Under the pieces are notes generated by a model. That model was not told the DNA's origin. It was given only the letters and a program-made list of their open reading frames with translations, and did no database searches. Shown piece after piece: positions 1-8,589 of a stretch of 64,000 nucleotides of DNA. The DNA comes from UBA4810 sp002479215. Lineage in GTDB: Bacteria > Desulfobacterota > Syntrophia > Syntrophales > Smithellaceae. The stretch lies in NCBI GenBank assembly GCA_049514435.1, contig JBEKVB010000015.1, positions 1 to 64,000 of the forward strand. Reading direction: 5' to 3'. Positions within the stretch are counted from its first letter, which is position 1; every line of letters begins with the position of its first letter. Made by a program: the position numbers and the translations under genes.

Positions 1-546
1 AATAAGTGTATATAATTGAAATGCTTAGATTAATTATTTTCAAAAAGATAGTGGAAGTTGCTTTTAAAGAAATTAGTGGGGAATAATTCCCCAGACGCTG
101 AGGAATTATTCAACAGTCATAAGACTAAAAAAGTGTTTTAGTATCGCAATTAACATAAAGGCGATCTCCCATCAATTTTAATATTTTATATATCTATATG
201 TTACAAAGGGCAAGTTGGTTATTGTTGGGTTATGTTAGCTTATTTTCGGTTAAAATGGTTACAATTTAGTTACACTCTGTTCGGGAAAACTTAGCTTTTT
301 ATTTTATTGCTTTCACTTACAAACAAATAGATTCATTAAGCCGGGAAAACTGAAGATTACCAAGTGAAAGAGAGTAAGACTCCGCATCAGCTGCCATGAG
401 CGATCCCGTGTAGCCGATGGTTATCTGTTATTTTGTTTTATCTTAGCCTTATATAGTTCTTGCTAAATTCTATTTTTTTTTAGCCCATTGACGTATTTTG
501 AAGCGGCGTTCGCATTAGTAGTTTGCAAACAATCATATTTACCTTG
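1..546. other. Gene-free stretch downstream of ompH
   Basis: No credible reading frame, RNA gene or strong hairpin is visible. The DNA is AT-rich. It lies beyond the 3' end of the minus-strand ompH-like gene, so it may hold the 3' flank of a gene outside the window. Confidence 0.4.
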
Positions 547-1065
547 TTATTTTGATTTATTATACTCTTCGATGACTTTCTTGCTGAAATCATCTTCTTT
601 GGCAAAATAAGGTACCGGCATGCTGGCTATGTCTATAACTAAAGTGTATTTCTCTTTTTCAGCGATACTACGTACTATTTTCACTATTTCCGGCAACAGC
701 TTCAGAGAGATTTCCTGATCGCGCTTTTTGAGTTCTTCATTGGCGTCATTAACCAGCAATTGATAGTCGCGCAATTTCTTTTGGTAAGCGTCTTCTTTAT
801 CTCTGCGCGCGCTAGCCGTCAGAATGGAGCCTTGTTTATCCAATTCGTCCTTCATTTTCTTAAGTTCTTTTTCCGCCGACGAAATTAAAGCTTGTTTCTT
901 TTCCGCCACTTTCTTTAAATCCTCTCCCGCCTTTTTGCCGGAGGTAGAATTTTGCATTATTTCTCTCATGTTGATAAAACCGATTTTGTCCGCAGCCAAA
1001 GAACTAGTGCCCCAGACAAAAAGAAGCAGGATAATTCCTCCCATCAGGCAAATATTTCTTTTCAT
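547..1065 (-). CDS. OmpH/Skp family periplasmic chaperone
   Basis: 172 residues with an N-terminal signal peptide (hydrophobic run at about 8-22, cleavage after SLAA) and then the OmpH-type start KIGFINMREIMQNS. A long charged, Lys/Glu-rich helical segment follows (about 45-115), the tentacle coiled coil of the Skp fold, and a short beta/alpha tail containing YTLVIDIASMPVPYF. Skp family proteins hold unfolded outer-membrane proteins in the periplasm on their way to the BAM complex. A good ribosome site (AGGAG) precedes the ATG at 1065. It is usually next to bamA/lpxD; here it stands alone next to a marR gene, so it may be a secondary copy. Family assignment is firm, the client range unknown. 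Confidence 0.85.
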   Translation of the reverse strand: MKRNICLMGGIILLLFVWGTSSLAADKIGFINMREIMQNSTSGKKAGEDLKKVAEKKQALISSAEKELKKMKDELDKQGSILTASARRDKEDAYQKKLRDYQLLVNDANEELKKRDQEISLKLLPEIVKIVRSIAEKEKYTLVIDIASMPVPYFAKEDDFSKKVIEEYNKSK

Positions 1066-1125
1066 ATAAATTCTCCTCTTTATTTATTGTTCCCGTTGTA
1101 CGAACCCCTATTCAAACTTTTGATG

Positions 1126-1644
1126 TTATTTATGCTTATTAAGTTTTTTAACATTAGCATTACGCGGTGCATTAACTTCAGCCGATAGGATAAGTTTTGG
1201 CGGTATTTGCTGAGCTCCAAATATTTTGACCAAGTGCTTCATTGATCTATCAATTTCTATAAGATTATTTGTCGAAATATCCTCTAATCCGGAAACAAGT
1301 AATCCCTGAGCGACTTCCGGGGCCGATTTTACCAAATCATTTCCATTAGCTGTCAATTCAATCCAAACAACACGGCGATCATCTTTAGACCGGCGTCTTT
1401 TAACTAAATTTTGTTTTTCTAAGCGATCAATAATGCCAATAACGGTGGTGGGATGAAGATATAGATTGTCGGCAAGATCTGAAACTTTAATCGGTGATCT
1501 TTCATTAATTGTTTTTATTGCCCAAAGTTGAGGACCAGTTAATCCGGTTTCTCTTTCGACTTTTTTGGATTGCTCATTTAAAATTTGGAATACTCGCCGC
1601 AAATTGTCGATAATATTTGAGATAATTGGCTTTTTATCGCGCAT
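1126..1644 (-). CDS. MarR family transcriptional regulator
   Basis: 172 residues. A winged helix-turn-helix of the MarR type covers about 25-110: recognition-helix region DLADNLYLHPTTVIGIIDRL, then the wing KRRRSKDDRRVVWIELT with the DxR motif typical of the family. MarR proteins are dimeric repressors, usually released from DNA by small phenolic ligands. The C-terminal ~30 residues after the dimerisation helix are basic (NVKKLNKHK) and longer than in short MarR members. A strong AAGGGGG ribosome site precedes the ATG. It is co-oriented with and 61 bp upstream of the ompH-like gene, so the two may be co-transcribed. The ligand cannot be told from sequence. Confidence 0.85.
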   Translation of the reverse strand: MRDKKPIISNIIDNLRRVFQILNEQSKKVERETGLTGPQLWAIKTINERSPIKVSDLADNLYLHPTTVIGIIDRLEKQNLVKRRRSKDDRRVVWIELTANGNDLVKSAPEVAQGLLVSGLEDISTNNLIEIDRSMKHLVKIFGAQQIPPKLILSAEVNAPRNANVKKLNKHK

Positions 1645-1774
1645 GGCGCCCCCTTAAAAAAGTTCTTGCAAATTCGTAATAACTAATATAGTGTGTATAC
1701 ACATCATAGGTATACATAGCATTAGCATGGTAGAATATAAAAGTAAAGAAAAATATCGTCCGGGAGTTAATTTA

Positions 1775-1972
1775 ATGATATTTTCACAAAAGTATATTTT
1801 GATCACATTTATTATTTTCTGTGTGCTATTATATAGTTCGTCGGCCAACGGACAGAAACTCATTTCTCATCTAAAAGGTAAGTGGTTCGGAACATTGCTG
1901 TTTCGGGCGACTTCCACTGGCTTTACTTCATTAAAGAATTCAATAAGCATCAATATTTTAGAGCAGATGTGA
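1775..1972 (+). CDS. Possible small exported protein
   Basis: A 65-codon frame starting at an ATG with GGAG 8 bases upstream. The first ~25 residues (MIFSQKYILITFIIFCVLLY then SSSANGQ) look like a signal peptide. The remainder matches no family I recognise. It is divergent from marR and could be a short secreted protein or a chance frame; the AT-rich setting makes chance quite possible. Confidence 0.2.
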   Translation: MIFSQKYILITFIIFCVLLYSSSANGQKLISHLKGKWFGTLLFRATSTGFTSLKNSISINILEQM

Positions 1973-2237
1973 TGTCATGCAACTAAATAATTTAGAATAC
2001 ATAACTAATTTCACCATGGCCAAAATTCTCCGAATTCTTTGCTCGATGAATCTAACAAGAGGAGGCCTGATAATAATATTAATTTCTATTTTCTATTTTA
2101 TATTCCGTTCGTTTATCAACAATTTTTTAACTCCCATTTTCCGGCAGGAGCGGTGAAGAAAGATGCTGAATTAAAACAGAGATATTTATTATCTCTGCAA
2201 TAAATATAATAAATTATAAAGGAGGCAAGTTGTAAAA

Positions 2238-2714
2238 ATGAGAAAAGCGATTATTTTTATGGGTTTGATTGTTTTTGTTTTAGCTTATGCGGGATGTGCG
2301 GAAAAACAAATAACAAAAAGTGAGGGAACTGCTTCTACTCAAAAAGAACAAGCAATGCAGGAACAGGCAGGGTCACAAATGACGGCTAGTCTGAAGGACA
2401 TCAATTTTGATTTCGACAAATCTAACATCCGTCCGGGAGACGGGCAAATTCTCTCCGGTCACGCCGCTTTCCTTTTGAAAAACAAGAATGTCAAAATTGT
2501 TATCGAAGGAAATTGTGACGAGAGAGGAACCGTGGAATATAATTTAGCGCTGGGTGACAGGCGAGCAATAGAAGCAAAGAAATATCTGGTTAAGTCCGGC
2601 GTAGACAAAAAGAGGATAAAAACAATTAGCTACGGCAAGAAGAATCCTCTTGATCCTGCGCATAATGAGGAGGCATGGGCAACAAACAGAAGAGATCATT
2701 TCGTTGTTAAATGA
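2238..2714 (+). CDS. pal: Pal-like peptidoglycan-associated lipoprotein
   Basis: 158 residues. Lipoprotein signal peptide with lipobox LAYAGC (Cys20), a short Gln/Ser-rich linker, then an OmpA-C domain from about residue 52: INFDFDKSNIRP, VIEGNCDERGTVEYNLALG and RRAIEAKKYL, the last two containing the residues (Asp and Arg in the NCDERG and GDRRA segments) that bind meso-diaminopimelate of peptidoglycan. Pal links outer membrane to wall as part of Tol-Pal. The ribosome site GGAGG is about 12 bases upstream. No tolB or ybgF flanks it, so it is a stand-alone Pal/OmpA-type lipoprotein rather than certainly the Tol-Pal member. Confidence 0.85.
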   Translation: MRKAIIFMGLIVFVLAYAGCAEKQITKSEGTASTQKEQAMQEQAGSQMTASLKDINFDFDKSNIRPGDGQILSGHAAFLLKNKNVKIVIEGNCDERGTVEYNLALGDRRAIEAKKYLVKSGVDKKRIKTISYGKKNPLDPAHNEEAWATNRRDHFVVK

Positions 2715-2832
2715 TAGATGTGTTGAAATCACCATTGATCCACTGTCGGTAAAAAAATAAAAATGAGTATCTATATTTTTAAACATAATACTCAATAAAT
2801 TACTGGGAAGAATCTTACATCCTCCTTTCCAG

Positions 2833-2900
2833 TCGTTTCGGGCGACTACGAAACGATAGCTGATTTCATGGCCCCGGAGTGGTGCCCGGGGCTATGAAAT
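2833..2900 (+). terminator. Two tandem hairpins after pal
   Basis: TCGTTTCG at 2833-2840 pairs with CGAAACGA at 2849-2856. Just beyond, ATTTCAT plus a GC-rich GCCCCGG arm (2863-2877) pairs with the arm ending at 2900 (CCGGGGC...ATGAAAT). The second is a long, strong stem with only a weak T-run after it. It probably ends transcription of pal and possibly the converging HPP gene on the other strand. Confidence 0.55.
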
Positions 2901-2924
2901 TCCTTCTGTATTAAGGTCTTCAAG

Positions 2925-2995
2925 AAATACTGTTTGAAAGAAAGTATGCAAGTCAAAATTGCCAAATGCTTGAGTACAGGAAGTACTAATTAAGT
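2925..2995. repeat. Decayed copy of a sequence also at 3563-3630
   Basis: The run TTGAAAGAAAGTATG with downstream AATGCTTGAGTACAGGAAG resembles 3571-3615 (TTGAAAGAAAGCATG ... AATGCTCACTTTCAGGAAG). The two copies are in the same orientation and flank the HPP gene. They look like remains of a small gene duplicated on either side of it. Confidence 0.4.
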
Positions 2996-3015
2996 TTCGG
3001 ACTTATAACTGACAA

Positions 3016-3501
3016 TTAAGTCAAATCTTTCATATGGGATTTAAAAAAGCGATGAATTAGAGAAAGCAGGATTATGCTGATAATGACTGCAATAAATACA
3101 TCTAAAGATACACCTGTCATTGCAACCCCAAGAGCGGTACCGGCCGCGGGTGGATGTTCCGTATCTGTAACTACCATTGTGAATATTGTAGCTCCGACGG
3201 CAAGTGAATATACAATAATGGAATATATTAAAGCCGGCTGCGGAATTAAAGAAAACAAAAATCCGTATAGAAGACCGACCAACTGACCTCCTATTACATT
3301 TCTGGCCTGTGCAGTTATGTTATCAGGCATTGCAAATACGATAAAAGCGGTAGCACCGATTGATGCTATTATTACTGCATTCTGTAAGCTCAAGAAATAA
3401 AGAACGATAAAAACAGATAAAGTAGCGAGGATACTTTGCAGCACATAATACCTCCAAAATTGCCTCCATTCATCAACCATTTTTTTGAAAGATTTTATCA
3501 T
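3016..3501 (-). CDS. HPP family integral membrane protein
   Basis: About 161 residues with four to five predicted membrane helices and the family signature TEHPPAAGTALG near the second half, which contains the His-Pro-Pro motif that names the family. HPP proteins are found in bacteria and plastids; a plant/cyanobacterial member has been linked to nitrite transport, but the bacterial role is largely unknown. The ATG at 3501 is preferred over an upstream GTG (3531), because the upstream start has no ribosome site. The gene is flanked by the degenerate repeat pair at 2925 and 3563. Confidence 0.75.
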   Translation of the reverse strand: MIKSFKKMVDEWRQFWRYYVLQSILATLSVFIVLYFLSLQNAVIIASIGATAFIVFAMPDNITAQARNVIGGQLVGLLYGFLFSLIPQPALIYSIIVYSLAVGATIFTMVVTDTEHPPAAGTALGVAMTGVSLDVFIAVIISIILLSLIHRFFKSHMKDLT

Positions 3502-3564
3502 ATGCTGACCTGTCCTTGATATTGGTACCACATATTAAATTAGAGTTCAGTAGTTTTCTGATTA

Positions 3565-3805
3565 TTACAGATTGAAAGAAAGCATGTCCTTGAAAAATCC
3601 CGAATGCTCACTTTCAGGAAGAAGTAAATATTCCATCCCCAGCAAAATCTTGTTTAGCTTTTTTAGCTCATCGCGAAGTTTAGCTTTCTCGAATTCCATA
3701 TTTTTTGCCGCCTAATTTATTTCTTTTTGAGTTTGTCAATCAACGATGGTAAATCTTTTTCCTTGGCCGGAAAGACCTTGCCTTTAGAACCTTTCGTAAT
3801 GGGTC
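3565..3805 (-). pseudogene. Gene remnants: 44-residue frame and a C-terminal scrap
   Basis: 3565-3699 (minus) encodes a 44-residue charged frame beginning MEFEKAKLRDELKKLNKILL, with an AGGCGG ribosome-like site. Immediately upstream, 3717-3803 holds 27 codons without a start (containing GKVFPAKEKDLPSLIDKL) closed by a stop and preceded by another stop. These read like two adjacent small genes in decay. A still more decayed copy of the first lies at 2925-2995. Function is unknown. Confidence 0.35.
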
Positions 3806-3870
3806 ACAAAATTATTAACTGCGCTAAAAAGAAATGTTATATTTGATGAAATAGAAGGAACTTATTTTAT

Positions 3871-4503
3871 TCAAAGCAGTCCAAGTACTAAAGCAGCAGT
3901 GCCAAGCATGGCATGAGAGATGGTAACCCCCCAGAAATTTGGATATTTGTAATAGATGATGCTCCAGATAAGTCCTATGAAAAATGTAACGAGCATTGTC
4001 ATGGGGTGTTGGTAGATGATATGAAGGAAACCAAAAGATAGTGAAGATAGGACAATTATGGACCAGTGCCTCTTATAGCGGAAGTTCCCCATTTCCGCAA
4101 ATAGAAGAGACCGGAAAAAGAATTCCTGAGCAGGTGTTAGGATGAGAATATAAAAGACAAAGAATAGAGGCCAGAACTGGATCGTTGCTTTTCCGATCAA
4201 ACCTGCGTTATGCAGCCAATAAAGAAGAGACAAAAATAGGATAGAGATTCCAAAATTCCACATCAGAGATTGCTTTAACGTGTCGCGTCGGAATCCCAGA
4301 TCTGACCAGCGGAACTTTCGCAGCAATACATAAGAAACCATAACCGCCAAAATACAGAACATTACGGCAAAGCGATATCGAAGAGGAATAACTCCCGTCC
4401 AGATCAAGGTTACGGGAGCATATAACGTGCCTGCAAGGAAAAAAATAAAGATCAGTATATGATTTTGCCTGTATTTTTGTTTCAAGGTGTCTGTGAATAC
4501 CAT
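3871..4503 (-). CDS. CPBP/CAAX-type intramembrane protease family protein
   Basis: 210 residues, about six to seven hydrophobic helices. The Abi/CPBP motifs are present: PAQEFFFRSLLF (motif 1, normally EExxxR; here Gln replaces the first Glu), and FGFLHIIYQHP (motif 2, with the metal-binding His). A third motif falls in the last helix (SHAMLG). CPBP proteins are glutamate-type intramembrane endopeptidases; bacterial ones are tied to bacteriocin immunity or protein maturation. The Q-for-E change is a known family variant but leaves activity uncertain. It starts at ATG 4503 and follows, 35 bp downstream, the truncated gene at 4539. Confidence 0.75.
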   Translation of the reverse strand: MVFTDTLKQKYRQNHILIFIFFLAGTLYAPVTLIWTGVIPLRYRFAVMFCILAVMVSYVLLRKFRWSDLGFRRDTLKQSLMWNFGISILFLSLLYWLHNAGLIGKATIQFWPLFFVFYILILTPAQEFFFRSLLFAEMGNFRYKRHWSIIVLSSLSFGFLHIIYQHPMTMLVTFFIGLIWSIIYYKYPNFWGVTISHAMLGTAALVLGLL

Positions 4504-4538
4504 TTCAGATGCTCATTAAGGGTTCAGTATTTTTAATA

Positions 4539-4865
4539 TCATTTAACACACGAGAATGAAAAAGCAACACAATTTTTGAAGTGTCCACCAGATTTTCTAA
4601 GGGCAGGATAGTTTTTATCATTATCGTTAATGGCCTTCAAGATTCTGTCATATTTAGGAGCATCTAATCTTTTTGATAAATCAAGAACATAGTTGGCGGA
4701 TGCAATTTTATTACTTTCGTTTAGGGCTTTAGTTTGTATCTCGACTTGTTTTTGAACGATAAAAATATGCCACAGGGCTAAGAAAATGCCAACTATAACA
4801 AAAATAGATTGTAGTATACTAATGTACTCTTTTAAATTTTTATAGAATTTTGACTCTATCAGCAT
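4539..4865 (-). CDS. Single-TM hypothetical protein, probably C-terminally truncated
   Basis: 108 residues: one membrane helix near the N-terminus (about 15-37, SIFVIVGIFLALWHIFIV), then a soluble part NYVLDLSKRLDAPKYDRILK and ALRKSGGHFKN. This pattern resembles the start of a family of single-TM proteins found near phage and accessory regions (DUF4760-like) that normally continues beyond the GGKF-type segment. Here the last dozen residues (CVAFSFSCVK) look unrelated and a stop follows, so the gene seems cut short. Function unknown. Confidence 0.5.
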   Translation of the reverse strand: MLIESKFYKNLKEYISILQSIFVIVGIFLALWHIFIVQKQVEIQTKALNESNKIASANYVLDLSKRLDAPKYDRILKAINDNDKNYPALRKSGGHFKNCVAFSFSCVK

Positions 4866-4972
4866 AAAGTTCAGCCATCCTTATAGTATGACATACTCTA
4901 AACTCTGAATATTAAACTTGAAATTAAATATACCTATCCTCTTTATTTTTCGGATGCCTTGCCAGTTACTAA

Positions 4973-5809
4973 TTATTTCAAAATTGGCCAAATGGTGCCA
5001 GAAGTTCCAAGAGGTGGAAGAGTCGCAGAACAAACTGTAGTCGTTGTGTTGATAATAGTTTGTTCAATTTCTGATATCCGCTTAGCATCAATAGCATCTG
5101 GAAAGTAAATTGTAGGTTTTTGGATTTTTTTATATGTTGCTAAGCCGTCGATTAACTTTTCATAACAGCATAAGTTTGATAATGAAAACTTTATTTTGAC
5201 AAGATCAGCGACAAGTAACGGATTCAAAAAGCATTTGCCTTGAAACTTTACAAGATAATCTTTGTCATGCGTAACAAGTATTAAGTTATCGGAAGGTTTA
5301 ATTTTTTTTAGTAATTGTTCCCAAGAGATTTGATCACCCAATGGGTCTTGTTTTTTCCCAGGGGGATTGCCAGTTTCTTTTCTAAACCGTGCTAAAGACA
5401 GTTCATCACTTGAAGCAGTTTCTGCTCTTTCAAATATTGTTTTCAAAGTAAGAGATACATGGTCTGATGAATTGGAAATCTTATCTAAAAGTTCTTTAAT
5501 AATTATAGCTTGATTGTTTTTTAGAGAATCCATTTGACTTATCTTTTCATTCCAGTCGTCTATTGAAGGAATATTAAAATGGGCTGGGATTGATGCTTTT
5601 TCAAAGGCTAGTAAATCAGAATAGTAGTTTTTAAAAGAGACGTGAGCACACATGAGTTTGTTTCTGTTTACTTCGTTAACAATTTGCATTGTAATGAAGA
5701 TATCTTCAGAGCTTTGCTCAAGGGTCTCGAGTAAACTAGCCATTTCGTGCGCTTTTGAGTCATAGAAACGTAGATATATATTGGCATCAATGAAAAGGAC
5801 AGTAGACAT
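4973..5809 (-). CDS. PIN-domain protein (DUF4935/PIN_16-like), probable ribonuclease
   Basis: 278 residues. PIN-type acidic residues are visible: FIDANIYLRFYD at the N-terminus (Asp8), VNEVNRNK (Glu about 46), DPLGDQISWEQLL and THDKDYLVKF (Asp about 187 and 195). PIN domains are metal-dependent single-strand RNases; this longer version is common in accessory and defence regions rather than as a VapC toxin, and no small antitoxin gene precedes it. The last ~60 residues are Thr/Pro-rich with no recognisable domain. Targets are unknown. It borders a repeat-rich, gene-free region. Confidence 0.7.
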   Translation of the reverse strand: MSTVLFIDANIYLRFYDSKAHEMASLLETLEQSSEDIFITMQIVNEVNRNKLMCAHVSFKNYYSDLLAFEKASIPAHFNIPSIDDWNEKISQMDSLKNNQAIIIKELLDKISNSSDHVSLTLKTIFERAETASSDELSLARFRKETGNPPGKKQDPLGDQISWEQLLKKIKPSDNLILVTHDKDYLVKFQGKCFLNPLLVADLVKIKFSLSNLCCYEKLIDGLATYKKIQKPTIYFPDAIDAKRISEIEQTIINTTTTVCSATLPPLGTSGTIWPILK

Positions 5810-5944
5810 AAAAACCTCATAGAATTGTCACAAGAACCCTAATATCATTTTAGGTAGTCAAAGATAAGTTAACTAACTAACCCCTTATACGCCTTTATAG
5901 TTTTGAGGATTATTAAAAGAAATCTACACTTTAAAAATGGGTAT

Positions 5945-6300
5945 GTCAAATGTGTATTTCAGGAAGGAAGCTGGATTTTGCAGGAACAGAAAATATACTG
6001 TCAATACTTTGCGCATTTCATCCCGTATTTAGTAAATTAACCCTATCATTAAATGTAACGCTTTGTATTGGAAAGCTCGGATATCCAGTTTTCGATGTTG
6101 CTTACTGCTTTAAACAAAAATACCTGCCGGTATTGACCCTGAGAAAAATTGTATAAAATCGGACAGGATTTTTGCACCCTGTGATCCAGGACTGCTGAGT
6201 TGTCGCCGGTTAGCTTTATCCTGTGATATTTTGTCGCCGATTACGTTAATATGACCTTCGGTTTTCTGGGCTAAGCTAATCGGCGACACATGTCTGGGGA
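5945..6300. repeat. Mosaic of repeat segments shared with 30.3-30.8 kb
   Basis: Two blocks recur elsewhere. 5960-6036 reappears inverted at about 30731-30806. 6151-6233 (starting at TAAAATCGGACAGGATTTTT) reappears in direct orientation at 30292-30373. Between 6215 and 6287 TGTCGCCGATTA and TAATCGGCGACA form an inverted pair around a ~50 bp core. A 68-codon frame crosses the first block, but its only similarity is to the same DNA at 30.7 kb, so I do not call it a gene. Confidence 0.6.
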
Positions 6301-6325
6301 AAGAGCTGAAGGGGAGGTGTCCAAA

Positions 6326-6856
6326 TTTATCTGCACAAGATTATTAAAGCTCCGTCGTAAGTAAAGTTGTCGTCAAATGTATTAATATGACCTTCGGTTC
6401 TCTGGGATAAGCTATTCGGTGAAAAAAAATCTCCGATGTGGTAAAAAAAGCAGTAATATTTTAGCGGTCAATTTTTTTAAATCTTTGTTTTACTTATCTT
6501 ATAATCCTATTTTCTGTCACAAATAGTCACGAATAGTAACAGCTAGTCAGGCTTCATTCCTTTGTAACCGATTAGCTTAGCCCTTTCAAAAGCTGTGAGG
6601 ATTAATGTATTCGGTTACAAAGGAATGAAGCCTGATAAACCCTGATATACCCTGATGAAGCCTGATGGAAACACTAAAATAAGCGAATTAAAATGTAAGT
6701 TTAAAAAAATTGGCCGAAAAAATTTACCGCGCTTTTTTACCCTCCCGGTGGATTTTTGTCACCGAATGCTTTGATTTGAAAACCTGTGGATAGAGCAACG
6801 TAATCGGCGACAACTTTACTTAAGACGGAGCCTCGATAATTTTGCGCCGATTAATG
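6326..6856. repeat. ~530 bp long-inverted-repeat element (MITE-like)
   Basis: Left arm (6326-6571) and right arm (6607-6856) are imperfect inverted copies. Outer ends pair as GCTCCGTCGTAAGTAAAGTT (6349-6368) with the AACTTTACTTAAGACGGAGC segment at 6812-6831. Middle parts pair through GGTAAAAAAAGCAGTAATAT versus the ATTTACCGCGCTTTTTTACC region. The inner ends pair as CTTTGTAACCGA versus TCGGTTACAAAG around a ~35 bp centre. No protein is encoded. Single arms recur at 16.6, 30.5 and 61.9 kb, which is how a non-autonomous transposable element would look. Confidence 0.65.
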
Positions 6857-7055
6857 TCTGCGCTGCGCGTTTAGTTTTTTCCTCAGTCAGTCTCCGTGTA
6901 GGTACTTTTTTACAACGGTTCCCCCTAAAGATTTTCCCCCGGCAGTGGTACGAAGCTATTATTTCATCAATATTTGAGCGTTTTCTTTTCATATAAAATC
7001 CCCTTGCTTTTTACTCTAAAAAACATACTGTAGTCTGTTTGAAAGGAGAAACAAT

Positions 7056-7496
7056 ATGGGTACCATTAAAGACATCGTTGATCTTGCTATTCAACTTGGT
7101 CGTAGCGTTCAAGACCGGAAGCTTGCCGCCGAAATATTTAAAATTCAAAAGTTGATACTTACGGTTCAAAAGGATGATGCGGCGCTTGTGTCTGAAAACC
7201 TTGACTTGAAAAAGAAGATATTTGAACTTGAAAAAGATAATCTTGCACTTAATAAAAAATCTTTTGCTAAAGGTTTGCAAGATAAATACGACTTTATTAA
7301 AGAACTTGGCATCTATAAATCTAAAGAATCTGGACATTTTTTTTGTACCTCTTGTTTAATGAAAAATATTGAATCTCCGTTAACCGAAAAACCAAGCGGT
7401 TGGCGGTGTGAATTAAAGGATTGTGGGGAATTTTATAGCAACCCATCGCATCACCTACCCAAACGTAGGCCTCCTTCATATTTTCGCGGGAGATAG
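7056..7496 (+). CDS. Coiled-coil plus zinc-ribbon hypothetical protein
   Basis: 146 residues preceded by a clear AAAGGAG ribosome site. Residues about 20-75 are a Lys/Glu/Leu-rich coiled coil. The C-terminal part holds four cysteines spaced like a zinc ribbon: FFCTSC, then WRCELKDCGEF. The tail is basic (PKRRPPSYFRGR). Proteins of this plan (helix plus zinc finger) are common in accessory regions and have no established role. The 3' third overlaps an opposing frame at 7321-7572. The frame and ribosome site make this one the better call of the two. Confidence 0.6.
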   Translation: MGTIKDIVDLAIQLGRSVQDRKLAAEIFKIQKLILTVQKDDAALVSENLDLKKKIFELEKDNLALNKKSFAKGLQDKYDFIKELGIYKSKESGHFFCTSCLMKNIESPLTEKPSGWRCELKDCGEFYSNPSHHLPKRRPPSYFRGR

Positions 7497-7572
7497 CGGA
7501 ACTAGAGATGGTGCCTTCTTCACAAACTACTCCTGTAACAAGTATATAATCCCCCATTTTTTTAATTGACAC
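7321..7572 (-). CDS. Doubtful opposing small gene
   Basis: 83 codons starting at GTG 7572, which has an unusually good AAGGAG site 5 bases upstream on the minus strand. The first ~30 residues (SIKKMGDYILVTGVVCEEGT) look protein-like. However, it overlaps the zinc-ribbon gene on the other strand for 176 bp and its C-terminal half mirrors that gene. It may be the start of a gene truncated by whatever brought the plus-strand gene here. Not recognised. Confidence 0.25.
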   Translation of the reverse strand: MSIKKMGDYILVTGVVCEEGTISSSAISRENMKEAYVWVGDAMGCYKIPHNPLIHTANRLVFRLTEIQYFSLNKRYKKNVQIL

Positions 7573-7642
7573 ATGATCTCCTTAAATTTATACTTTCAAA
7601 GATAATCTCTTATGAAATATTGTTGAAATATCGAGGAGCAAT

Positions 7643-8589
7643 ATGGCCGACATGGCGACTATTCTTAACGCGTTCTACGAATTTGATAGGGAATCTGTTC
7701 GCATCAATGATGATATAGTTCGTAAGTTGGATCAGACTGTTCCACCAGTTATTTATCATTATACTAACGACGTCGGGCTTAGAGGAATACTAGAAACAGG
7801 GAAACTTTGGCTGACTGATATTTTTGCTCTCAACGATCCCTCCGAGGTGATACACGGTTTATCATATTTTATCAAAGCATTAGACGCTAAAATAGCTAAT
7901 GGTCATTCAGATGGGAAGAGCATTGCTGAATTTTTTAAAATTTCCGTGGACAAAAAAATACTTCCCTTAATTTTCTTTGTTTGTTCATTCAGCTCGGAAG
8001 GAGATGAGCTTGGACAATGGCGTGCATATGCAGATAATGGTCGTGGCTTCACTATTGGATTTGATACAGAAATCCTCGAAAAAGCGTTCGAGATGGACAT
8101 TTCAACACCTGGACATGGAATCTTCAACGCTACATTTCCTGTTACATATAATGACAGAAAACTCGACGAGATACAAAGGGACTTGGTCGAAAGACTGTTT
8201 CTCATAAATCCTTTTCCACGTAAAGAGGATTTGGGCGAAGATGCATTAAAAAAAAGCTGCTCTATTCTCTCACTCATAACAGCTTATACCCAGCTATGTT
8301 CTGCAAGCACAGAGCCTACGAAAGCGAGGAGGAATATAGGTTTCTCCAGATACACTCTGCTGGTACGACCCCTACTGTAAATTACAGAAGCCGCTCATAT
8401 TCGTTGATCAAATACAGAGAATTTGATTGGCGTTCTTTGGCTGCAAAGGCGCTTAAAAAGGTCTTCATAGGTCCTTCAGCAGATAAGCCAAAGGCGCTTC
8501 AATTTGCACGTGATTGCCTACAAAAGGCAGGTTTTGACGATAACGATATTGAATTGATAAAATCAGAAATACCATACAGAGCTTTATAG
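7643..8589 (+). pseudogene. DUF2971 family gene with a frameshift
   Basis: Two consecutive frames make one protein. 7643-8380 carries the N-terminal part: IYHYTNDVGLRGILETGKLW, LNDPSE, CSFSSEGDELGQWRAYADNG and GFTIGFD. 8296-8589, in another frame, carries the C-terminal part (YESEEEYRFLQIH ... VFIGPSADKPKALQF). The DUF2971 order is preserved, so a 1-base loss or gain near 8295-8310 (around CTATGTTCTGCAAG) breaks it. DUF2971 proteins are of unknown biochemical function and frequent in accessory/defence islands. The start is well supported by GAGGAG before ATG 7643. A sequencing error is the alternative to a real mutation. Confidence 0.7.

Noticed and set aside
5950..6156. 68-codon frame containing DFAGTENILSILCAFH, with a relative on the minus strand at 30640-30861
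   Set aside because: The similarity is that of the shared repeat DNA block, the frames differ outside it, and there is no ribosome site, so it is repeat sequence and not a gene family.
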